Below, one piece after another: positions 1 through 5,932 of a DNA stretch of 5,932 nt (positions are counted from its first letter, which is position 1; each line of letters begins with the position of its first letter). Below the pieces are notes generated by a model. The model did not search any database. It had not been told where the DNA came from and saw nothing but the letters and a program-made list of their open reading frames with translations. The stretch comes from Verrucomicrobiota bacterium. GTDB taxonomy: Bacteria; Verrucomicrobiota; Verrucomicrobiia; Opitutales; Opitutaceae. A program made the position numbers and the translations under genes. The DNA is taken from positions 1-5,932 of the forward strand of contig JAUPWC010000204.1 of the NCBI GenBank assembly GCA_030916665.1, in the 5' to 3' direction.

Positions 1-830
1 AGGGGGCGCCGGGGCTCGGGAAGACGCTGCTCGTGAAGACGCTCAGCGACGTGCTCGACCTCGACTTCAACCGGGTGCAGTTCACCCCCGACCTGATGCC
101 GGCCGACATCCTCGGCACGAACATCGTCATGGAATCGGCAGACGGCAGACGGATGTTCGAATTCCAGCGCGGGCCGATCTTCTCGCAGATCGTCCTGGCC
201 GACGAGATCAACCGGGCCACGCCCAAGACCCAGTCGGCCCTGCTCGAGGTCATGGACCGCAGCAAGGTCACGGTGGACGGCGAGGCCCACGCGGTGGGCA
301 GCCCGTTCATGGTGGTGGCCACGCAGAACCCGGTGGACTACGAGGGCACGTTCCCGCTGCCCGAGAGCCAGATGGACCGCTTCCTCATGCGCCTCCAGAT
401 GGGTTACCCGCAGCCCGGCGACGAGCTGCAGATTCTGCGCACGCCCAAGCTCGGCTACGACGCCATCGCGCTCAACCCGGTGGTCACGCGCTCCGACGTG
501 CTCAAGATGCAGGCGCTGGCCGGCAAGGTCTTCGTCGAGGACAGCGTGCTCGACTACATCCTCAAGATCATCACCGCGACGCGCACCGAGGCCGAGTTCA
601 AGGCCGGTGTGAGCGTGCGCGGCGGCCTGGCACTCCGCATCGCCGCGCAGGCCCGGGCGCTGCTGCTGGGCCGAGACTTCGTGATCCCCGAGGACATCCA
701 GGAATCCGCCGGCCCCGTGCTGGCGCACCGCCTCTCGCTGGCACGGCAGACCTCCGACGCGATGGAGGAGCGCCGCACCGTGCAGGCCGCCCTGAAGCGC
801 ATCGTGGCGGCGGTGGCGGTGCCGGAGTGA
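1..830 (+). CDS. moxR: MoxR-family AAA+ ATPase (5'-truncated)
   Basis: The start codon lies upstream of the window. The reading frame is open from base 3 and the visible part is 275 residues ending at TGA 828-830. MoxR ATPases hydrolyse ATP in the cytoplasm and are thought to act as chaperone-like remodelers of partner proteins. Visible motifs, counted from the first complete codon, are: Walker A GAPGLGKT (residues 1-8), the family motif QFTPDLMPADILGT (26-39), Walker B LADEIN (65-70, D67/E68), sensor 1 ATQNP (106-110), the FPLPESQMDRF block with the candidate arginine finger R126 (117-127), and a sensor 2-like GVSVRGG segment with R206 (202-208). A C-terminal helical lid follows. Only about 40 N-terminal residues should be missing by comparison with usual MoxR length. 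An internal GTG at 33 is not the start, because it would remove the P-loop. The DUF58 and transglutaminase genes downstream on the same strand are the classic MoxR neighbours, which supports the call. Confidence 0.96.
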   Translation, partial: GAPGLGKTLLVKTLSDVLDLDFNRVQFTPDLMPADILGTNIVMESADGRRMFEFQRGPIFSQIVLADEINRATPKTQSALLEVMDRSKVTVDGEAHAVGSPFMVVATQNPVDYEGTFPLPESQMDRFLMRLQMGYPQPGDELQILRTPKLGYDAIALNPVVTRSDVLKMQALAGKVFVEDSVLDYILKIITATRTEAEFKAGVSVRGGLALRIAAQARALLLGRDFVIPEDIQESAGPVLAHRLSLARQTSDAMEERRTVQAALKRIVAAVAVPE

Positions 831-832
831 GT

Positions 833-914
833 ATCTTTCTCGTTCTCTTAATCGTAATCCTTCGGCGAAATTCGGAAGCCCGAGAACGAGAAAGATTACG
901 ATAACGAGAACGAG
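833..914. repeat. Palindromic hexamer repeat element, copy 1
   Basis: This 82-bp element fills the gap between the MoxR and DUF58 genes. Bases 833-847 and 882-896 are perfect 15-bp inverted repeats. In an alternative register 839-859 pairs with 894-914 with two mismatches. The right arm reads as a run of hexamers (GAGAAC, GAGAAA, GATTAC, GATAAC, GAGAAC from 882). The left arm read on the minus strand is also hexameric (GATTAC, GATTAA, GAGAAC, GAGAAA). A small inner hairpin is possible at 860-878 (CTTC/GAAG plus CGA/TCG). The left arm is 24/27 identical to 4499-4525, so this belongs to a family with at least two members in the window. It could work as a RNA hairpin between cistrons, or be a passive dispersed repeat. 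There is no T-run after it, so it is not a typical intrinsic terminator. Confidence 0.85.
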
Positions 915-917
915 GTG
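912..917 (+). promoter_or_regulatory. Ribosome binding site of the DUF58 gene
   Basis: GAGGTG is a Shine-Dalgarno-like sequence; its GAGG core ends four bases before ATG 920. The next in-frame ATG at 935 would be 19 bases away, so the spacing favours 920 as the start. The first three bases of the site are the last bases of the palindromic repeat, so the hairpin could sequester or expose it. That regulatory idea is inference. Confidence 0.6.
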
Positions 918-919
918 AA

Positions 920-2191
920 ATGCATGCCAGCGCCATGAACTCCGTCGCGCATACCACTTTGCCGAGCCCCGGTCCCGATTGGCATGGGCCCGGCGCGGGC
1001 GCGAGCCGGCGGGAGGATATCACCTGGCACCGCGTGCTGTGGGCGATTGTCTTCCCGAAGAAGCGGCACCGCATCTCGCTGACGGTGCCCGGACTTTTCC
1101 TGATGGCGCTGGCGCTCGGCATCGGCATGGCGGCTTACAACACCGCCAGCAACATCCTGTTCATCACGCTCTCTCTGCTGCTCGCCTGCCTGCTGCTGAG
1201 CGGTCTGCTGTCGTGGTTCAACTTCATGGGCCTGAGCTGGCGCCTGCGGCCGCAGGGGCCGTGGCGCGCCGGGCACGAGACGATCGTCACGGTCGAGGTG
1301 CGCAACACGAAGCGCTGGCTGCCGACCTACAGCCTGTGGTTCGAGCTGGCGACGCAGCCGCGGCGCATTCCCGAGCCCGAGCCGCTCGGGCGCGAATTGA
1401 AGATGCGCGAGATCCTCGCGGCGGCGGAGAAACACCTCACCCGCGGGCGCGTCCACCTGCGCGAGCGCGTCGAGGCCGGCGGCGGCGCGGCCCTCGAGTG
1501 GGTGGTGAAGCCCTCGCGCCGCGGCGAGGTGCTGGTGGAGCTGGCCTCGGTCGGCTCGCTCTTCCCGTTCGGCTTCCTGCGCAAGAATCTCGGCACCGAT
1601 GCCCGCCAGCCGGTGCTGGTCTGGCCGGCGCAGGTGGAATACGAGTGGACCGGCGGGGTCGCCGCGCATTCCGGCACGCAGGGCCAGCGCACGGCTCGCG
1701 CCGGGACGGGCGATGACCTGCTGGCGCTGCGCAAATACCAGCTCGGCGACTCGCACCGGCTCATCCACTGGAAGGCGAGCGCCCGGCTCGGACAGATGAT
1801 GGTGCGGCAGTTCGCCGCCGAGAGCCACGACGGTTTCGTGCTCAGCCTGGATGCGTCCGCCGACCTCTGGCCGCGGCCGGAGCAGTTCGAGCTGCTGTGC
1901 AGCCTGGCCGGCACGATGGCCGAAGACTTGTTTGCCGCCGGCCGCCTGAAAGCTGTGGGTCTGGCCGGCGCGCCCTGGCGTGAAACGCGGCGGCTGCGCG
2001 ACGTCGAGGCCTGGCTCGATGATCTGGCGCGGCTGGAAGCGGGTAGGGCGAATCCTCCGGATGAGCCGCAGCTCGGCCGGGACGACTCGCTCCACCGCAG
2101 AAACCAAAACCACAACGTCATCACCTTCGCGCCCGACGGGGCGCGCGGGGTGGCTGCCTTCGTCAATGGCCGCAAAACCGCGTCAGCTTAA
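920..2191 (+). CDS. DUF58 domain membrane protein (MoxR partner)
   Basis: This 423-residue protein is of normal length for the DUF58 family, whose members are encoded next to MoxR ATPases and are thought to be their membrane partners; the biochemical role is not established. After a 50-residue basic, proline-rich N-terminal segment there are two adjacent membrane helices (about 54-73 and 78-100), with the short link AYNTASNIL typical of the family. A beta-rich region follows (about 105-245). The DUF58 signature is at 264-299: GDDLLALRKYQLGDSHRLIHWKASARLG followed by MMVRQFAAE. After it comes VLSLDAS (307-313), resembling the first strand of a von Willebrand A fold, although the full metal-binding DxSxS motif is incomplete (DASAD). 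The start at 920 is chosen from the GAGGTG site at 912. The 3' end overlaps the transglutaminase gene by 26 bases, implying co-transcription and probably coupled translation. Confidence 0.93.
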   Translation: MHASAMNSVAHTTLPSPGPDWHGPGAGASRREDITWHRVLWAIVFPKKRHRISLTVPGLFLMALALGIGMAAYNTASNILFITLSLLLACLLLSGLLSWFNFMGLSWRLRPQGPWRAGHETIVTVEVRNTKRWLPTYSLWFELATQPRRIPEPEPLGRELKMREILAAAEKHLTRGRVHLRERVEAGGGAALEWVVKPSRRGEVLVELASVGSLFPFGFLRKNLGTDARQPVLVWPAQVEYEWTGGVAAHSGTQGQRTARAGTGDDLLALRKYQLGDSHRLIHWKASARLGQMMVRQFAAESHDGFVLSLDASADLWPRPEQFELLCSLAGTMAEDLFAAGRLKAVGLAGAPWRETRRLRDVEAWLDDLARLEAGRANPPDEPQLGRDDSLHRRNQNHNVITFAPDGARGVAAFVNGRKTASA

Positions 2192-4466
2192 CCAGGACGA
2201 GCTCCTGCGCCTCAAGTGGCTCCTCGGCGGGGTCACGGCGCTGGTGTCGGTGTGGACCGTGTTCTTCCTCGACATCGAGGCGCTGGGGCTGGTCGCGGTC
2301 GTCAGCGCGGCGATCGGCGCCGTGCTGGTCTGGCCCGGACTGTCGGCGCGGATTCCCGCACTGGCGTGGAAGCTCGCCGTGCCCGCCATCATCGTGGCGC
2401 TGGCGGTGGACGCGTATTTCAGCCCCGACACGCTGCCGGTGCTGATCCGGCTCTCGCTCCTGCTGGTGCTGTATCGCGCGCTGGCCTACCGGCGGAAGCG
2501 CGAGGACCTCCAGCTGCTGGTGCTCGGCCTGTTCCTGATTGTCGTGGCGGGCGTGCTCACCGTGGCGGTGGAGTTCGCGTTCCTGCTCCTGCTCTTCACG
2601 GCCTGCGCGCTGGGTTTTCTGTTTGTGATCAACCTGGTGGACGCCTCGGGCAGCGGGGCCGTGCGCACGGCGGAGGCGGAGACGGCCTGGACCCGGATCG
2701 GCTGGCGGCGGTTCTTTGCCCGCCTGCGCGAGGTGGCCGACTGGCGCATGCTGGCGTTCGCGTCGGCGCTGTTCGTCGCGGTGGTGGCGATGTCGGGCCT
2801 GTTGTTCCTGATCATCCCGCGCTTCGAGCTGGCGAGCGGGTTTTTTCTCGACCGCTACATCACGCGCAAGAGCCGGTCGGGCTTTACCGACACGGTGCGT
2901 TTCGGCGACGTGACCGAGCTGGTGAAAGACGACAGCATCGCGATGCGCGTGGACCTGACCGATACCAGCGGCCTGCGCGACGACCCTTACTGGCGGCTGG
3001 TCGTGCTCGACGAATACACGCCCGAGGGCTTCAAGGTTTCGACGGGCCTGAAGAACGAGCTGCTGAACAGCGAGCGCGTGGTGCAGAACCTGTCCGGCCG
3101 GGCCTTCGGGCGGCGGGTGGAGGAGGTGGGCGGAATCTGGACCTTCTACGTCGAGCCGGGCGTCAGCCGCTACCTGCCGTTGCCGGGCAGCTTCGGCTTT
3201 CTGCGCCTGCGCGACAACACGCCGCTCCAGCGGAGCTCGGCGCACCGCATCGTGGCCCTGCGCACGGAGCCGATGACGATGACGGCCTTCCAGCTGGAGC
3301 GCGTGGAGACGGGGCCGCAGGTGATGGACGCGCAGCTGCCGGAGCTGCTGCGGGCGGACCGGGGAAACCCGGCGGCCGCGGAGACCCGCACCCGGGCCGA
3401 TCCGCGCCTGCTGCTGCGCGGCCCCGAGGGCGAACCCAGCCGGGCCGTGCTGCGGCGCGTGCTCGCCGAGATCACGGGTGGCGAGAAACTGTCCGCCGCC
3501 GCCTTTGCGCAGCGCGCCACCGACTGGCTGCGCGCGCGTCACGCCTACGCGCTCTCCGTGCGGATTCCGCCGGGGACGGGGGACGACATCGTGCGCTGGC
3601 TCGACTCAAACGAGCCGGGCTTCTGCGAGTATTTCGCCGCGGGCTTCGTCGTGCTGGCGCGCGAAGCCGGGCACCCCGCGCGGGTCGTGGCGGGTTTTCA
3701 GGGCGGCTCGCTCAACGCGTTTGAGAATTACTACATGGTGAAAAACTCCAACGCCCACGCGTGGGCGGAGATCCACGACGGCCTCAGCCACTGGCTGCGG
3801 GTCGATCCCACGCCGGGCGGCGGCGCGGCGGCGGCCTTGCAGACGCAGGCGGGCGAGCAGCAGGCGCTGGACGGCAGCTGGTCGGCGCGCATGGACAGCC
3901 TGCGCGTGCTCTGGTATCGGCGCATCGTCAACTTCGACTCCCGGCAGCAGGTGCAGATGATCGAGCAGGTGAAGACTTTCACGGCCGGGTCGGGTGCGGC
4001 GCTGCGGGTCTGGGCCGACGAGCTGGCACGCACCGTGAAGGCGTGGATCAAGCGCCCCTGGGATTTCGGCCGCCTGTTGCGGCTGGCCCTCATCGGCGTC
4101 TCGGCCGTGGCCCTGGCCTGGTTGGCGGGGCGGCTGGCCTTGCTGGGCTGGCGGCGGTGGCGTCACCGGGGCCATGTCGCCGGCTACGATCCCGTGCGGC
4201 TGGCCGCCGGCAGACAGCTCGCGCGTCTGCGCGGGCTGGCCGGAGGCCGGAGGCCGGAGAATGGAGAATGGAGAATGGAGAACGGAGAACGGACGGGCGA
4301 TGGTTCGGTCGTCTCACGGCAATTTCTTGGAGAAAGGGAGGACAGCTTGGAGCAGGTGCGCGAGGACCTGCGGCGGTTGCGCTATGGCCGCCGCGAGACC
4401 TGGCCGGAGCCGCGCGCGGTTTTCAAGCGTGCGCGGGCCGCGCGCCGGGCCGCCCGCCGCAGCTGA
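2166..4466 (+). CDS. TgpA-like membrane transglutaminase (DUF3488/transglutaminase core)
   Basis: A 766-residue inner-membrane protein. The N-terminal DUF3488-like part has about six or seven hydrophobic helices (roughly 15-34, 38-57, 66-84, 91-107, 115-131, 134-157, 195-217). A large extracytoplasmic domain follows, then a transglutaminase core with a complete papain-like triad: C487 in PGFCEYFA, H531 in NAHAWAE and D547 in RVDPTP. The family motif AREAGHPARVVAGFQGG lies at 498-514. A last membrane helix spans about 636-661, and a DUF4129-like basic cytoplasmic tail ends the protein (VREDLRRLRYG then TWPEP, 731-749). It resembles TgpA of Pseudomonas, but the substrate and reaction (crosslinking, amide hydrolysis or proteolysis) cannot be read from sequence. 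The frame is open upstream to 1980, but ATG 2166 is preferred because it gives the usual N-terminus just before the first helix; the upstream stretch only re-reads DUF58 codons. The Shine-Dalgarno is weak (GGGGTGG, 12 bases away), which suggests coupling to the DUF58 gene. A heptamer array is embedded in the tail at residues 692-709. Confidence 0.93.
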   Translation: MAAKPRQLNQDELLRLKWLLGGVTALVSVWTVFFLDIEALGLVAVVSAAIGAVLVWPGLSARIPALAWKLAVPAIIVALAVDAYFSPDTLPVLIRLSLLLVLYRALAYRRKREDLQLLVLGLFLIVVAGVLTVAVEFAFLLLLFTACALGFLFVINLVDASGSGAVRTAEAETAWTRIGWRRFFARLREVADWRMLAFASALFVAVVAMSGLLFLIIPRFELASGFFLDRYITRKSRSGFTDTVRFGDVTELVKDDSIAMRVDLTDTSGLRDDPYWRLVVLDEYTPEGFKVSTGLKNELLNSERVVQNLSGRAFGRRVEEVGGIWTFYVEPGVSRYLPLPGSFGFLRLRDNTPLQRSSAHRIVALRTEPMTMTAFQLERVETGPQVMDAQLPELLRADRGNPAAAETRTRADPRLLLRGPEGEPSRAVLRRVLAEITGGEKLSAAAFAQRATDWLRARHAYALSVRIPPGTGDDIVRWLDSNEPGFCEYFAAGFVVLAREAGHPARVVAGFQGGSLNAFENYYMVKNSNAHAWAEIHDGLSHWLRVDPTPGGGAAAALQTQAGEQQALDGSWSARMDSLRVLWYRRIVNFDSRQQVQMIEQVKTFTAGSGAALRVWADELARTVKAWIKRPWDFGRLLRLALIGVSAVALAWLAGRLALLGWRRWRHRGHVAGYDPVRLAAGRQLARLRGLAGGRRPENGEWRMENGERTGDGSVVSRQFLGEREDSLEQVREDLRRLRYGRRETWPEPRAVFKRARAARRAARRS
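4238..4293 (+). repeat. Heptanucleotide tandem array within the transglutaminase tail
   Basis: Eight uninterrupted 7-bp units: three GGCCGGA, three GAATGGA and two GAACGGA. In another register these are GGAGGCC, GGAGAAT and GGAGAAC. They are read in frame as a low-complexity segment (GGRRPENGEWRMENGER) between two parts of the conserved cytoplasmic tail, which continues recognisably after it (VREDLRRLRYG). The unit length is not a multiple of three, so a gain or loss of one unit would shift the frame of the last 56 or so residues. The eight units total 56 bp, which is also not a multiple of three, so neighbouring bases must balance the frame. The GAGAAY core resembles the hexamers of the palindromic elements at 833 and 4499. 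Confidence 0.9.
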
Positions 4467-4498
4467 AGAGGGCCAGGCTGCCGCGTAGCCGGGGTATG

Positions 4499-4581
4499 AT
4501 CGTTCTCGTTCTCTTAATCTTACTCGTTCTCGTGCGTTGGGGAATGCGGGGAGGGGATCGGATAGAGAGAAGGAGAACGAT
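4499..4581. repeat. Palindromic hexamer repeat element, copy 2
   Basis: This 83-bp element begins 32 bases after the transglutaminase stop codon. Bases 4499-4525 match 833-859 at 24 of 27 positions in the same orientation. On the minus strand 4499-4531 reads as hexamers GAGAAC, GAGTAA, GATTAA, GAGAAC, GAGAAC, GAT. The right arm 4566-4581 pairs with 4499-4514 at 15 of 16 positions, leaving a loop of about 50 bases that differs from that of copy 1. Overall length is nearly the same as copy 1 (82 bp). Together the two copies bracket the DUF58 and transglutaminase genes. The function is unknown; in the transcript it would form a long 3' stem, but there is no adjacent T-run. Confidence 0.8.
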
Positions 4582-4876
4582 TCCGGTGCGGTTTCGCCTC
4601 ACCCCGGCCGGCCTCCGCGCTCTTCGCGACCTGCGCGTTCGCGGTGCGATAACAACCGGCAGAACACCAGAAGCCTCAAATCGGGCCGTTTTTCAGCCGC
4701 CTGCTAGATTCCACTCTTAGAAAATGAAACGCGTCAGCTCCCTGGTCAACCAGCGCCCGGCCGAAGCGTGCACGCGCCACTGCAGTCACAGTCATTCCGG
4801 TCTTTGCGCATGTCGTCATCATGAATGTTTCGGAATGGGGCAGCCAGCACGGCCGCGATTGAGGGCCGGATTATTC
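4582..4876. other. Intergenic stretch with no recognisable feature
   Basis: About 295 bases between the second palindromic element and the hairpin pair. It contains more A/T-rich patches than the genes around it (for example 4648-4735). I see no conserved protein in any frame, no tRNA-like cloverleaf and no convincing sigma-70 promoter pair. A T-run at 4689-4693 follows CGGGCCG but has no compact stem before it. The promoter of the downstream glycosyltransferase gene presumably lies somewhere here or in the hairpin region. Confidence 0.5.
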
Positions 4877-4953
4877 TGCCTGCAACTGGGAGGGCGCTCC
4901 CAGATCGGCAAGCGGTTATTCTGGGAGGCCGCCGCTACTACGGCTTCCAGAAT
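4877..4953 (+). other. Two tandem hairpins upstream of the glycosyltransferase gene
   Basis: The first hairpin is a perfect 7-bp stem CTGGGAG/CTCCCAG (4886-4892 with 4897-4903) around a GGCG tetraloop, with a possible outer TGCC/GGCA stem (4877-4880 with 4907-4910). The second is ATTCTGG/CCAGAAT (4918-4924 with 4947-4953). It extends inward through 4925-4931 with 4941-4946, with one bulged G and one G-T pair, to a 9-base loop. Both left arms share CTGGGAGG, and TTATTCTG occurs twice (4871 and 4917). No T-run follows either stem, so they are not intrinsic terminators. They could be a 5' leader structure of the next gene or a dispersed intergenic repeat; I do not recognise a known riboswitch. 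Confidence 0.5.
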
Positions 4954-4992
4954 CCAGTTGGCATCGGGCGGGTGATTTCATTGCCTGCGGCG

Positions 4993-5932
4993 ATGGAGTC
5001 ACCTGCCGTTGTCCGAGCCCCGGCGCGAGGGGAAACCCGCTTTGCCCTCGGGCTGTTCCTCGCGTGCCTCGCCTTTCATTTCTGGGGCGTGCAGGTGGGC
5101 TGGCAGAGCCGGAACCTGCCGGGCGGGGAATTTCGGCAGGCGCAGACGGCGCTGTCGGCCTACTGGATCAAGCAGGAGAACAATTTCTCGCCGGCCTATC
5201 CGACTCCGGTGGTGGGCAAGCCGTGGTCCGTGCCGATGGAGTTTCCGCTCTACCAGTGGACGGTCGTCATCACGGGCAAGCTGACCAACTGGAGCCTCAC
5301 CAAGGCCGGGCGCGCGGTCAGCATCGCGTGCTTCTACCTCGCGCTGCCGGCGGTGTTCCTGCTGCTGCGCCGCTGGAACGTCGCCCCGGCGCACCGCTGG
5401 ATCGTGCTGGCGCTGCTGCTGACGTGTCCGCTCTACATCTTCTACGCCCGCGCCTTCCTGATCGAGACGATGGCGCTGATGTTCAGCCTGTGGTTCTGGG
5501 TGGCCTTCGAGCGGGCGGTGGCGGAGCGGAGCAAGGCGTGGCTGGCGCTCGCCCTCGTCGCCGCCGCGGGGGCGGGGCTGGTGAAGGTGACGACCTTCCT
5601 GCTCTACCTGCTGCCCGCCGGAGTCTGGGCGGCGCTGCGGCTGTGGCGGAACCGCCGGACCGTTTGGAAAACGGACATCGCCTGGATGGCGGCCGCGGTG
5701 GCGCTGCCTTTCGCCGCGACGCTTTGGTGGCTGCGTTTTGCCGATGCGACGAAGGCGCTGAATCCGCTGGGGGTGGCGTTCACGTCGGCGAACCTGAGGT
5801 CCTTTAATTTCGGCTGGGAGGGCACCCGGTTCTCGGCGGAATTGTGGGCGACCAAGGCGGGCATCGTCGCGGAGCAACTGACCTGGCTGCCGGCCCTGTT
5901 GTTTTGCCTGCTGGTCGGGCTGCTCGTGCGCC
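4993..5932 (+). CDS. GT-C (GT39/ArnT-like) membrane glycosyltransferase, 3'-truncated
   Basis: The frame is open from here to the window edge without a stop, giving 313 visible residues. Architecture fits polyprenyl-phosphate-sugar-dependent GT-C enzymes, which transfer sugars on the outer face of the inner membrane. A first helix (about 17-35) is followed by a large extracytoplasmic loop with GGEFRQAQTA (44-53), whose E46 lies where the acidic catalytic residue of this fold usually sits. Then come YPTPVVGKPWSVPMEFPLYQW (69-89), like the proline-rich motif of GT39 proteins, and FYARAFLIETMAL (150-162), like the conserved segment before the next helix. Further helices lie at about 107-126, 134-150, 160-174, 182-210, 228-248 and 297-312. 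ATG 4993 is the conservative start. TTG 4981 and GTG 4972 are in frame, and a GGGTG at 4970-4974 is better spaced for TTG 4981, so the protein may be four residues longer. The donor and acceptor cannot be inferred. The large gap suggests it is not part of the MoxR operon. Confidence 0.82.
   Translation, partial: MESPAVVRAPARGETRFALGLFLACLAFHFWGVQVGWQSRNLPGGEFRQAQTALSAYWIKQENNFSPAYPTPVVGKPWSVPMEFPLYQWTVVITGKLTNWSLTKAGRAVSIACFYLALPAVFLLLRRWNVAPAHRWIVLALLLTCPLYIFYARAFLIETMALMFSLWFWVAFERAVAERSKAWLALALVAAAGAGLVKVTTFLLYLLPAGVWAALRLWRNRRTVWKTDIAWMAAAVALPFAATLWWLRFADATKALNPLGVAFTSANLRSFNFGWEGTRFSAELWATKAGIVAEQLTWLPALLFCLLVGLLVR

Noticed and set aside
833..914. CRISPR-like or insertion-sequence terminal repeat interpretation of the palindromic element
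   Set aside because: Units are only six bases with no spacers, there is no transposase between the two copies, and the copies are in direct orientation without visible target duplications.
896..2113. Long minus-strand open frame opposite the DUF58 gene
   Set aside because: It is an antisense shadow in GC-rich coding DNA; the translation is rich in Arg, Gln, His and Pro with no recognisable domain, while the + strand encodes a clear family member.
2163..3542. Long minus-strand open frame opposite the transglutaminase gene
   Set aside because: Same shadow pattern, with repetitive Gln/His/Arg-rich translation and no motifs.
2216..3724. 502-codon + strand frame overlapping the transglutaminase gene
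   Set aside because: Ala/Gly/Arg-rich translation typical of an out-of-frame reading of high-GC DNA; the overlapping frame carries the membrane helices and catalytic triad.
4656..4693. Possible intrinsic terminator with T-run at 4689-4693
   Set aside because: The only complementary arms (CGGC near 4657-4660 and GCCG at 4685-4688) are short and 24 bases apart, so the stem is not convincing.
4496..4720. Small + strand frame starting MIVLVLLILLVLVRW, a possible small membrane protein
   Set aside because: The hydrophobic stretch comes from the hexamer repeat itself, and the only G-rich sequence is one base from the ATG, too close for a ribosome binding site. It is kept only as part of the frame-shift hypothesis.
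4724..4975. 83-codon + strand frame in the intergenic stretch
   Set aside because: No Shine-Dalgarno before the ATG, Cys/His/Arg-rich composition without a domain, and it runs through both hairpins; most likely non-coding.
4999..5877. Minus-strand open frame opposite the glycosyltransferase gene
   Set aside because: Arg/Gln/Pro-rich shadow; the + strand frame has regular hydrophobic helices and GT-C-like motifs.

Overview
The window is GC-rich and mostly coding on the + strand. It carries a compact three-gene membrane/envelope cluster, then a repeat-bearing intergenic stretch, then the start of an unrelated membrane glycosyltransferase gene. Gene style and the scattered GAGAAC-type short repeats suggest a Verrucomicrobiota bacterium, possibly of the Opitutaceae. 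That placement is inference from family resemblance and memory; no rRNA or marker gene is present to settle it.

Layout. Bases 1-830 hold the 3' part of a MoxR-family AAA+ ATPase whose start lies before the window, with the P-loop at the very edge. Bases 833-914 are a palindromic, hexamer-based repeat element that fills the gap to the next gene and supplies its ribosome binding site. Bases 920-2191 encode a DUF58 membrane protein. Bases 2166-4466, overlapping it by 26 bases, encode a TgpA-like membrane transglutaminase with an intact Cys-His-Asp triad. A 56-bp heptanucleotide tandem repeat (4238-4293) sits inside its C-terminal cytoplasmic tail. Bases 4467-4992 are intergenic: a second copy of the palindromic hexamer element (4499-4581), about 300 bases with nothing recognisable, and a pair of strong hairpins (4877-4953). 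From 4993 to the window end runs a 3'-truncated multi-pass GT-C glycosyltransferase-like protein. It stays open to the edge with no stop, so a search for complete ORFs would miss it.

How the genes fit together. MoxR ATPase, DUF58 protein and DUF3488/transglutaminase-core protein form a widely conserved neighbourhood. The ATPase is thought to act as a chaperone-like remodeler, with the DUF58 protein as its membrane-linked partner and the transglutaminase-like protein presenting a catalytic domain on the outer face of the inner membrane. The substrate is not known from the sequence. The BatA/BatB-type von Willebrand genes often found in such clusters do not follow here, so this is a minimal version within the visible span. 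The downstream glycosyltransferase is separated by more than 500 bases and is probably a separate transcription unit.

No clearly new system is visible. The most distinctive content is the short-repeat biology: two direct copies of a palindromic GAGAAC-hexamer element bracket the DUF58-transglutaminase pair, and a GGAGAAY heptamer array has expanded inside a coding region, where a change of one unit would shift the reading frame.
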